Source of the DNA: Tethya wilhelma
Taxonomy: Eukaryota; Porifera; Demospongiae; Tethyida; Tethyidae
Length of the DNA: 64,000 bases
Assembly: GCA_964030475.1 (NCBI GenBank)
Contig: CAXIPT010000003.1
Coordinates: forward strand, 8,074,453-8,138,452
Direction: 5' to 3'
This document shows positions 54,610 to 64,000 of this stretch, in pieces (the stretch's first letter is position 1; every line of letters begins with the position of its first letter). The translations under genes were made by a program, and so were the position numbers. A model generated the notes under the pieces. The model made no database searches. It saw only the letters and a program-made list of their open reading frames with translations, and was not told the DNA's origin.

Positions 54610-57600
54610 TTATTGAGTTTTAGACAATGCAAACTCTTTAGCAACTTTTACTGCTTCAGCTAGTTTGTCAGTCCCTGGCCCTGATGTCATAGCAACATCT
54701 TTCCTTCCCCATCCACTTCCGCTAATGACAGGAGAAACAGTTTTCATCCACTTACTGGCTGTCAAACCTTTCTCAATGAGACTCTGAAAAGGGTAACATG
54801 TAGTTATAATTATGCTGATAGTAAATAGTAAAGTAACACTATGATATGACCTACATTGGGCACTAGACAGTAAGCGACTATTTTGTTGTTTTCATTGTCA
54901 ACACTCAACAACATAGCAGCAGTGTTTGGAGATAGTTTCCTAAGCTCTATCAGTGCAGCAGCCAATGCCTATAATGAATGGAAACACACAATCATTAACT
55001 ATAATGTCAGTTCCTTATATAATTTAGTGATATAATATACCTCTTCTTTGGACTTTGCCTTTACCTCCATCACTTCAACTATAATCCCAACACTCTTGAG
55101 AGCATTGCACATGGCATTTTTCCTCCATTTAGAGATCTCAGCACTTGATAGTTTCTGCAGGAATATAAAATTTGAATGCCAATGCACAGCACTACATAAT
55201 GAGAAGTATATATATATATATATATAAACAAGTAGCATGAGCATATAGTATTCATTTCGTAAAAACAAGCCCCATAAAGTGCATTCTAATTTACATTGCT
55301 TCAAGCTAAAAGAGCAAATTTTTACTAAAAAATGTCAAAACTGTGTAAAACCACAAAATCTTATGTCAAGGAGTAGTGATATGCTGTTTTTGAGCAATTT
55401 CAGAACTTCAAGTTTGGCCCTATCACAGCTGCCATTTTGCAAAGCCATAAATCTGCAGAATGCTGCAAAAAGGTTTTTTTGCAAACAAAACACTGCATTT
55501 CTGACAAACTATAAGAGCTTTTGTTACCAAAGTTTATATACAATGCAGTTTAAACATTTAGTACTCAATATAAATACAAAATTTGGGACCTTAACACCAA
55601 GCGAAAGGTTGATTTTGATCCCTAACATTTTTGCACCGAAATTTACTAAATTTTTGCATTTATATATATATATATATATGCAAGTGTTTTCTCTGTTTAA
55701 ACAATAGAGTTAAGAGTTAAAGATCTTATTAGCATCTGAAAGATGTGCTGTATATGATCGGAATTCCATTAGTTATAAGGTAAGTATATACATGACAGTG
55801 CATTTAGCCCACAATAATTGCAATTTACAGCAAGTTCAAAGTTCAATCTAGAAAGTTTTCATCTCACGTGACCTACATCGGTCTCAATTTTGATGAAAAA
55901 TTCTGTTTTACAACATGAATGAGTTAGCTTGCATTGTAATGCATATATGCATACTTGCCCAATAACTATTAATAATTATAACTCTTGTCAGTTTAAAACT
56001 ATTTCGGTATAAATGATTAACACCATAGTAACCATACATGCGTGCAGAAGAGCTAGAGTGTTGTATGGGTTAGATGACATATCCAACCAATATGTTATAA
56101 GTTGTGTACACTTCATACATCTGTGTGTATGGACTTTGATTCTCAACTATTAACTTGAATATCTCTTGATAAAGAGAATGCACTGTACTCCTGAAATATT
56201 AAGGATGAGTTAATAATATAGATGTGGGATGAGAGTAAGATCATATGAGCATGTTGAGGCTTCCTTCAGGAGGCTGGTTCCCTTTACGTGCTTGGGTAAG
56301 AAATACATTGTCATATACTTGCCTTATAACTAATGGAATTCTGATCATACAGCACATCTTTCAGATGCTAGTAAGATCTTTGATTCCACATCGTTATAAG
56401 GCTGCATATATGACAGTGTATGGTTTAAAGCTTTATATATTTCTTAATTACTAGACAGATGCAAGCCATCTATGGGGCGAGCCTGAGCGAAGTCTCTGCG
56501 CTGCATGATGGTGGAACCGGATGAGGTTGCCAATGGGAACATAATTACATCGTTGGGCAAGGAAATCTGCTCTTCCTGTTGGAAATAGAGTGGGGAATGC
56601 CATTGAGAAGTATCCCTCAGTGTTGAACTCGTTGATGGGAGCTCCTCCAATAGTGGGCCACATGAGAGTGGCAGAATTAGAACCAGATTGTCGATCTTGC
56701 ACAGCTTGCTGAATGGTTTCCTGTTCTGTGCTCTGGTGTGCTGCATTTGGAACAAATGAGCTTGACAGGTGTGCTGTGTAGGGATCTTCCTCCGGTACTT
56801 GAGATGACTGAGCAGTAGATGAGGGTTGAATGGATATTAGTGAGGAGAGGGTTCCATCTTCTGGCAGCTGACGAAGAGCATCTTCATTCATACGAACTTG
56901 ATTAGCTCGGTAGTACTGGTTGTTTTCAAACAGCCAGTTCAATGCTTGCTCAACAACATGCCTACAGACACGGGAATCTTGATGTGTTTGTTCCTTCTCC
57001 TTTCTCACAACCAGTACATTAATGTCTGATGGTAACCTTGGGAGGCTGGTGGCAAATGATAGCACATCCTGTGGAAGGTTGACAACATGTCCACTGTATC
57101 CATACTGGCCATGAGGTAGCCTGTAGATGGACATGATTGGCATCACACCTGATATGAGCATCTCTTCAACCTGTGTCAGTCCCTATAATTATACCAAAAA
57201 GGATCAATAACAAAGTATAATGCATAGAATAATAATTATATTTACCTGCAATTGTGGTGGTACTGGGCCTGGGTCCATGTTATTTGCAGGGGAGAAAAGC
57301 TTGGGAACTTTTTTGTCCGGGAAGCACCTTCTACATTCTTGCTGATGGCAACTATGGACACGTTTGGAAATTGTTCCAAACAAGTATTGCAGCAGTTAAT
57401 ATTATCTATGGTTAAACTGGGTAGTTGCCATCGTTGAGTGAAAGTTTCTCATCTTTTTCAGAACTGCAGGCTGGTCAAATAGGGGAGATGAATAATCAAT
57501 TTGATTTGAGGTTTGATATCGCATACGATCTTGTTCTTGACGCATTTCTGTCTCAGGAGTTGTCTCCCTTCGTCTTCTTTCTTCAACTTTGACTCTTTCT

Positions 57601-60600
57601 TGGGCAAGACGAGCGTCTCTCTCAGGAGTGGTCTCCCGTTGCCTCCTTTCTTCGATTCTGACTCTTTCTTGGGCAAGACGAGCGCCTCTCTCAGGAGCTG
57701 TTTCCATATTATCTATGCTGTTTCCCTCAGGCGTCGCCGCTGTTGTTTACGAGCTGAACATGATCTCTTTGTCTACGCCTTGAAAGTCTTCTTTCTTTTT
57801 CATCAGGCGTTTCTCTAGCTATACATTCTCTGTACAGCTCTTTTCGTCGTGCAAGGCGTTTTTGTGCTTTATCTTCATTATCCATGATCACAGATCTGAA
57901 AAGCTTTCTGTATCATGCAGACCATAGACGTACACGTGCTATCTAGCGATATATTACGTAATCGATGTAAATATTACAATACCACGCCTTCGAATTCGAT
58001 TAATTAGAATATACGGAAAGTGTCCACCGTGTACAGACAAACAGAAATTTCATCGTTTACAAGACTATGTGGGGCTCGCTCAGGCTCGCCCCAATAATTA
58101 ATTTTTTTTTTTTTTTTATTTTTTTATTTATAATAATTTTGCACATGGGCAAGGATGCAGAGAATAGCACAATGCTAACATAAGAATGCACCCTGGTACA
58201 AGTGACATGAATAGGTAACAATGAAAAAAACAACAACAACAACAACAACTATTTAGCCGTAACAAAAACAAAACAAAAACAAGTCTAACAATGTCCACAC
58301 AGCTCAACAGTTCAGAGAGAACGAAGACAGCGCTTAAAGCTAAGTAGTGACTCACTTTCATAAAATGAATTAGGCAGGTGATTCCACAAAGATGTAGTGT
58401 GGGGAAAGAAGGAGTACTGGTATGCAGAGGAGTGGAAGGTTGGCTCAGTGAGAAGATGTGGGCTGGCATTCCTCAGATTGTGATTGGTCAGTGGTCTTCT
58501 AACAACAGGTGCATCAGGAAAGGTTATATTACCATTCAGGAGTTGGTACATGAAGCACAATTTCAGTTGATGTCTCCTGTCTGCTAGTGATGGAACATTG
58601 CAGGTTTGCAACAAAGTATTGTAGTCAAGGTGCCAACTCTTGGTGCACATTCTCAGGGCAAATTTCTGCACAGCCTCCAAGGACTGGATAAGGCCCACCT
58701 GATGGGGGTCCCAAACTGGTGCTGCGTACTCCAAGTGGGGTCTGACATAGGAGATATATAACTGGAGCAGAGTGGCTGGGTTTGAGTGAAGGTAGAAATT
58801 TCTATATATAATACCGAGCTGAGAGCGTGCTTTTTTACAGACCTCAGTGACATGACTAGACCAGTTCAAAGTGGGAGTCAACCAAATCCCAAGGTATTTA
58901 TATGAGAAGACTCTTTCCAAGGGATCATCATGTACAGTAAGTGGTTGGAGAGGTGAGATAGGGTGTCTCTTCCTTGAGATGATCATATATTTACATTTAG
59001 TGTTGTTTAGCTGTAGGAAGTTTCGATTGGACCAGTCACACAGGTTGTCTACGTCTGTTTGGAGCAGCAGGAAGTCAGATTGGCTCCTGATTACCCGATA
59101 TAATAGTAAGTCATCGGCAAACAATGAAAGAGTACCACTTGAGAGTTTGACAGATGTGATATCATTCACATAGAAAATGAATAATAGTGGACCGATGACA
59201 GACCCTTGTGGGACACCTGATGTGACAGCACGACAGGTTGAGGATTCCCCGTTGACACAAACATATTGTACTCTGGAGGTAAGATATGCAGTGATCCATT
59301 TCAAAAGAAAGGGGTTAACACCAGCTGCCATTAACTTCTCAAGCAGAGGCTTATGAGGGACAGAATCAAACGCCTTGCGGTAGTCAAAATATACAGTACA
59401 TATGTCGGAACCAGAGTCCAGGCATCTGTGCCACTGGTCAGTTGCGGCTAACAGGGCACCAGTAGAGGAATTGTTTCTCTTTGTTATATATAGTATCAAC
59501 CAAATTTGGTGTCACGTTAAGATATATCTTGCTATAAGGTACAGGAGTCTAGCTAGCTACATGTACAAAATGAAGTTATATACTTGAACGAAAGAAAGAC
59601 TATATATAGCTGTTTTCTTTCGGAACATAATATAGCTATGCATGCATGAAGGATTTCTTTGAGATTAGAAGTTCACTCTTCATGCATGGTTGCATGAATT
59701 ATCATGAATAATGAAGTCTCCAATAAATGGTAAATTAGCAAGAGCTGTAAGTGGAGACCTGCATGCAGTCATCTTCAACGAGACCTTTTGAGGAATGGTT
59801 TGCTTACTATTGGACCCTTGCTATACAGGAAGTATATACCTAGATACATCCACCAGTGGGGACCTAACCAGTTATGACAATGTCTTATATAGTTTGTTTA
59901 ATTTCTCAGGCTTAGAATACTAAACTCAGAGCCTGGTATGTAATACATTCCAGACCATAGAATAATTATACGGTAGGAGATCTAGTAATAAACAGTCCTC
60001 CAGAACATGTCTATGTACAAATTGGTGACATGGATGCTAAAAACTATACAAATTTACTGAGTGTATCGATTAACTCACTTAAGACCTCAACTATTTACGG
60101 ATGCATCTTCTGATCATCTCCTCACACTAATCAAATTCTTCAGTATTAATTCCAGCAACAATTGAGGCTGAGGTAGGTTACGTGACTGGAAAACTTTCTA
60201 GATTGAACTTTGAACTTGCTGTAAATTGCAATTATCATAGGCCAAATACACTGTCATATACGCAGCCTTATAACGATGTGGAATTCTTGTTTGGACCATA
60301 AAATCATTAATGCAACATCTACCTCTGAATAAAATCTAGATTCTTAACTCACAGTAGTTTGCCAGATCTTATCCCTAACGTTTCCTCTCTACCTTATAGT
60401 CTACAAAATATGAGCCACGCCCTTCAACTCTCACGTGAACAGACTCGCCCACTTGCTGAAGCTCCACAAGTGATTACTCTACATATCCATACTAACAATT
60501 CTTCTTTAGCACTAATGGTTTGTAAGCAATACAATGATAAACACAAAATTAAAAATTTGCTCCACATACCTATATATACTGTACGTTCTAAATAAAGACA

Positions 60601-61187
60601 TGTAAAGAAAATTTCAAAACAAGCTCTTTCCAATTAAGAACCAGGACTGTCATGCAGAAGCTTAGAAGCAAAATTACAAGTGCCAGTAAAGTACTAGTGG
60701 ATTGAACTAAAAGAATAGGCTTTGAAGGAATGTGTCAAAGGTGCTTCACCCTCAGCACCCTAGCTATATGTATACAATCAATGCCTGTACACATGTGCAC
60801 ATACATGGCATTATCTACCGGTATGAATTGAGGACACTGAACAAACAACATTGCATGATAGCCAACACCGAAAATTTACACCTAATTGAGTCACTAAGGA
60901 TGATGATCAGATCTGATTATCTATGTTTGATAAATGCAAGGTAGCTATATATACTGATCAGCACTGTGACCAAACAAGTCATAAATAAGTTTCTATGAAA
61001 ACCAGCTTATATAATATGCTTGCCATATGCCAAAACAGCATGCTTAAGAAGAGTACAGTGTTACTGCCAAGGCTTAAAGAACTCTAGATTTCTGTCACAG
61101 TCAGTGATGAAAATTTGAGTGTAGCAGACAGAGATTTGTAGTACATGTCCAATATCCTCATACGACAATTGCAGTTATAGTTCCCCC

Positions 61188-61282
<95 letters not shown>

Positions 61283-62977
61283 NCACACACACAATTAAGT
61301 TGCCATAGTGACTCATAATACTTTAGTGTGAGAGAAAAGAGAAATTTGTGATTCTGTGGAATGGCTAGCATAGCCAATTCTCTAGCCAATATACATGTGA
61401 CCAGCAGACCACCTGTTAGGCTCCTTCTTTGTAAATATTTTCTGCAAAATTTAAGTACTGCATGGTCTCAAACATCACATGCATGACATTGAGGTGGATG
61501 TAAGATAAGTGGTACAAGATCGTAACAAGACATTCACATTACCTAGCCCATGATTTTACCATTGTTTTTACCAGTCTATACAAGCATGACCTCGAGCTAA
61601 AATACTACTTTTTCTCTGGACTGTGGAAAATGCAGGCCATGCACGAATAGAGTGTCTAAAGAGATAGCTTAGTATAGGATAGAATCACAGGAACTACAAG
61701 TATGGCTGACTGCTTTTGAGATTGCTAGCAAGGCTTACCAGTGGCATCTGTATCCAACAAAGAAGTGTGATAGAGCAGCCAATCTTTCACAAAAGAAGTG
61801 TAGCAAGGAGAGAACTTTTGCTTCTAGAAGTCTGCTTCTCTGTCGCTGTACACGAAACACAGCTAGCCAGATAACGACTTTCTTTGCCAGCTGATTGAAT
61901 AAATGGTAGAAGTCGGAAAGGGTTGTCTGTGATGTCACGTAGTGAGGTAAATTACTGAGCTGGCCAAATTGTAAAGAGGAATAGTGAATGCATGCATGGT
62001 TACCTTTCACTGCCCAGTTAATACTATGCAGATGCCTGTGCTTGCATGCATTTACAGAAAACATCAGTATACTTCATACATGCACAAGCAAGGAGTGTGG
62101 CAAGCGAAGTGAGCTACACTCCTTGTAAATATTAAATCATAAGTTAAGAGTTCAATCTCCATCTTTCTGTCAACCTTAATGTAAACAAACTGACAATCAC
62201 AAATACTAAGCAAAAAGTTACTCATTGGTCTTATGTAGCTTAAGAAGCTATAAACAAGCCTACATCAGTTTGGCAGCGCTTTTGTCCTCTATCTTAGTGC
62301 TTATACTCTCAGGAAAAATCTACTGCATACAAATACATATTCGAAATCGACTACAATATGCACATAATATTTATAATACCACAAACAGGCTTTATTCTTA
62401 CTGATTTTAACTTGCAAAGAGCCTAGGAGCGAGGCTAGGGGCTCACTCATGCTCACACACAATAAGTACACATTCCTTTTTCAAAGACCTTTTTACTGCT
62501 ACAAACTCACATCATTCATTTTTGTGATCTTAGCAATGACACCATCGTAAGTCTCCAGACCTGCTTTAACATCACTACGAAGCGTTTCAACAAGATGCTC
62601 CAATTTTACAGCTATTCTCTGTGACTAAACATAAACAGTAAATTGTAACTGAAAAATATCTTTAGTCTAGCTTGAGTACCTAAGCTTTTACTTTTTTTGC
62701 TTCAGCTCCAGTGAGAGCCACAATCTTTCTGACTCCGATACCAACAGGCTCCTCAGAGACAACAGCAAATGATTGGATGTGGCCAGAATGTTGCAAATGA
62801 CTAAGACAAAAAACAAGCACAGTGAAAAACGATAAATGATAGTTTTAATATCAAGGAACCATACGTTCCACCACAGAGTTCAACAGAATTCTCAATGGCC
62901 CCGGGTCCAATTGGATCTTTCAATATACTATTGACTGGAACACCAACAGATAGCACACGAACAGGGTCAGGATACAC
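54610..62977 (-). CDS. AARS1: Alanyl-tRNA synthetase, C-terminal six coding exons
   Basis: Join, in transcript order, 62977-62865, 62800-62692, 62624-62511, 55154-55041, 54968-54855 and 54783-54610 (TAA). All junctions have GT donors and AG acceptors and keep frame. The exons encode [19 protein letters not shown], then [19 protein letters not shown], which contains the zinc-binding CxxxH of the editing domain; then [20 protein letters not shown], a coiled linker, [16 protein letters not shown] and the C-terminal glycine-rich [17 protein letters not shown] of the C-Ala/DHHA1 region. The enzyme charges tRNA-Ala in the cytosol and clears mischarged Ser or Gly. Earlier exons (aminoacylation core) lie beyond the right edge. 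Five introns are 50-75 bases except the fourth-exon junction, where the intron is about 7.36 kb and full of TEs. Confidence 0.9.
55205..55680. repeat. Two TA microsatellites around unassigned intronic sequence
   Basis: (TA)n at 55206-55227 and 55660-55679. The 142-codon plus-strand frame between them has no motif and is probably chance. Confidence 0.7.
55723..56378. repeat. Inverted-repeat element in the synthetase intron
   Basis: 55723-55800 (TCTTATTAGCATCTGAAAGA...) and about 56300-56376 are reverse complements over about 75 bases. Sequences next to the arms (AAGTTCAAAGTTCAATCTAGAAAG, 55830-55860) recur inverted at 60195-60225, so several related short elements are nested here. Confidence 0.65.
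56451..57884 (-). pseudogene. Helitron-like protein N-terminal region (DUF6570-type), truncated
   Basis: Starts at 57884 with [20 protein letters not shown] and a charged repeat region (RERRxRETTPE, 57707-57480, in shifted frames). The exon near 57330-57246 carries [19 protein letters not shown] and [11 protein letters not shown] to a GTAAAT donor. After an intron of about 60 bases it continues [39 protein letters not shown] (DUF6570) and [20 protein letters not shown] with [13 protein letters not shown], the start of the Helitron_like_N domain. It stops there: Rep and helicase are missing. Ends at 56474 and 58090 are inverted copies of GGGGCGAGCCTGAGCGA. Confidence 0.7.
56474..58090 (-). mobile_element. 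Helitron-derived fragment bounded by GC-rich inverted repeats
   Basis: 56474 starts GGGGCGAGCCTGAGCGA and 58071-58090 carries its reverse complement, the same pair that bounds 1771-2413. Between them is the Helitron N-terminal gene remnant. It is likely a non-autonomous element that carries a captured or deleted Helitron gene. Confidence 0.5.
58096..59490 (-). mobile_element. 5'-truncated LINE with open reverse transcriptase frame and A-rich tail
   Basis: The minus-strand ORF (59499-58312, about 395 codons) covers the RT from [17 protein letters not shown] through [34 protein letters not shown] and LFADDLLLY to the C-terminal [15 protein letters not shown] and [12 protein letters not shown]. 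No endonuclease domain is present; the 5' junction is near 59490. The 3' end on the minus strand runs into an A-rich tail (58096-58130), abutting the Helitron fragment. The FADD catalytic motif is intact. It belongs to the same CR1/Jockey-like clade as 30640-32044. Confidence 0.85.
60177..60310 (-). repeat. Inverted partner of 55735-55870
   Basis: AAAACTTTCTAGATTGAACTTTGAACTTGCTGTAAATTGC (about 60190-60230, read in pieces) is the reverse complement of 55825-55865. The following CACTGTCATATACGCAGCC also matches inverted copies near 55790 and 56395-56425. Confidence 0.7.
61192..61293. repeat. (CA)n microsatellite, about 100 bases, with an N
   Basis: Nearly pure CA with a single N at 61283. The true length is probably not resolved. 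Confidence 0.95.
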
Positions 62978-64000
62978 CTGAATACAGAGCATATTAATCT
63001 CAATTTAAAAGCCATTGCCAACACTACCACCATGCAATGAAGAAAACCAAAGATACTTAACCTTTGGTGCCATAGTAATAAAATTTTGATTCTCTCACTC
63101 AAACACACATGTATATAATCTGTTAAAAATGATCTATGATAATCACACAAAACAAGAATGATTCATCTAGCTGCTACAAGAAATACTCATGACACTTTGT
63201 AGTTTTGATTTTACGCTATTTCATGCATAATATTATGTTATATTAACAGATTATTTTGTGCAGAAACAACAGCATTTTTCCATAAAGCGGGAAAGTTTTG
63301 AGCGACATCCGTTACGGAGGATCTTGTAGATTGATTGTGATCGGCAATAACCACAAAAATTAATCCTCGCAGCTCATCTGCAAAAGTTAAAATGCAAAAA
63401 TGTTTGACAAGAGACATTCGCAAAAGTTAAACGCCGCAAAACTTTCCTGCTATATGGTATACTTTACAACAATCTGTGTTCTAGATCAGTGAGTAAAATG
63501 AATTCTTAGAAAACATAGTTAATACAACCATAGATAATGTAGGCTAGTGGATGTGAAACGGGTATGGTATACGGTAGTATACGGAAATTTTTTGCAATAC
63601 TCACTAACTCGCACCCGCTGAGGTTTGGAACGTGGCGAAAGAGAGAGTTGGGACAAGTTTCAGGCGCTTAGAGTCTAAGACTGATTACCGAAGAGGCTGA
63701 GAAAAGGTCTATTACTTCTTGAAGTGGTAAGAGTGATGATTAGTAATTTATTCGTGCAGAAAGTAATCTTCCTCTACCGTAAGGCATTAATGACCACTAC
63801 GAGTCAGAAAATTCAGTGGTTCCAGATATAGTTTGTGACTCTTGTTTTTCCTCAATATCCAAATTTGTGCCCTTTTAGCTGTCTTAAAGGTTGTCCTAAT
63901 AGAGAAGCAACTGGGTGGCTTCATCAGCTGGTTTCTGACTAGATTCAAATGGAAGTTGAGGGTGTTTATTATGGCAGTGCTCCATATGAAAGTATATCCC
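62978..64000. other. Probable upstream intron of alanyl-tRNA synthetase
   Basis: No synthetase exon was recognised between 62978 and the right edge. Short open frames have no motif. The intron acceptor for the 62977 exon is CTGAATACAG-type, read on the minus strand as TGTATTCAG. Confidence 0.4.

Larger units (their letters stand above)
59500..62500. other. Intronic sequence without recognisable gene
   Basis: Apart from the inverted copies near 60177-60310 and the CA microsatellite, I see no coding motif. A GAGGCTAGGGGCTCACTCATGC variant of the GC-rich element end lies near 62434-62455. Confidence 0.5.
55155..62510 (-). other. TE-inflated intron of alanyl-tRNA synthetase
   Basis: Donor GTGAGT at 62505-62510 and acceptor CTGCAG at 55155-55160. 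Sibling introns are 50-75 bases, so nearly all of this 7.36 kb is inserted sequence: Helitron fragment, LINE, inverted-repeat elements, TA and CA microsatellites. Confidence 0.85.

Noticed and set aside
55279..55707. 142-codon plus-strand ORF in the synthetase intron
   Set aside because: No motif, ends in a TA repeat, antisense to the host gene; chance ORF.
61084..61389. 101-codon minus-strand ORF
   Set aside because: Mostly translated CA microsatellite (Cys-Val run).
63238..63423. Possible upstream synthetase exon (FADELRGLIFVVIAD)
   Set aside because: It superficially resembles the segment expected before YPDPV, but lacks a donor in phase and does not continue into the known exon.

Overview
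This is an animal nuclear genome window, AT-rich, with short spliceosomal introns and a very high load of transposable elements. The mixture of elements (Kolobok, hAT, pogo/Tigger, Helitron with an OTU domain, Ty3/gypsy, BEL/Pao, CR1/Jockey-like LINEs) and host introns of about 70-100 bases fit an early-branching animal such as a demosponge. That placement is an inference; nothing in the window names the species.

The one secure host gene is cytosolic alanyl-tRNA synthetase. Its six C-terminal coding exons lie on the minus strand between 62977 and 54610, and the gene continues past the right edge of the window. One of its introns (55155-62510, about 7.4 kb) has been inflated by a Helitron-derived fragment, a LINE with an open reverse transcriptase frame, inverted-repeat elements and a long CA microsatellite. 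Weaker host candidates are a first coding exon at 23729-23861 (minus), two phase-compatible exons at 29879-30258 (minus), and a PPxY-rich C-terminal exon at 32046-32365 (plus) that abuts an assembly N.

Layout from left to right. 1-800: Kolobok transposase remnant. 1597-4918: apparently complete Tigger/pogo-like transposon with TA duplication, an intron-containing intact transposase and a second HIRAN-like ORF. 5560-6170: dispersed repeat. 6712-7329: small repeat. 7560-7900: THAP remnant. 8236-9780: BEL/Pao gag remnant. 12974-15770: IS630/Tc1-like element copy A with a nested MITE (copy B is at 27190-29259). 16175-21980: Helitron-like gene interrupted by a 2.6-kb hAT element and carrying an internal inversion in its helicase. 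22125-22255: inverted repeat. 23950-24152: minisatellite of nuclear-receptor-like DR1 sites. 24890-26240: hAT fragment. 26241-27079: antisense gypsy tail. 30640-32044: LINE. 33710-34110: large palindrome. 34954-37701: TTAA-flanked Kolobok element carrying THAP and P2X7-ballast-like gene remnants. 37812-38404: pogo-like MITE. 38500-39192: LINE fragments. 39359-39739: hAT MITE. 41921-43352: DDE transposase with a frameshift. 43770-45849: second THAP/Kolobok copy. 47230-48328: Helitron 5' ORF remnant. 48329-49295: hAT fragment. 49296-53530: near full-length gypsy element. 54610-62977: alanyl-tRNA synthetase.

Almost every gene here is either a TE gene or a TE casualty. The interesting content is nested insertion structure, accessory domains carried by the transposons (HIRAN-like, P2X7-ballast-like, OTU, SAP-like, PPxY tail next to a gap) and regulatory motifs embedded in repeats (CRE palindromes in Kolobok ends, DR1 arrays in a minisatellite). 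I saw no tRNA, rRNA or CRISPR feature.
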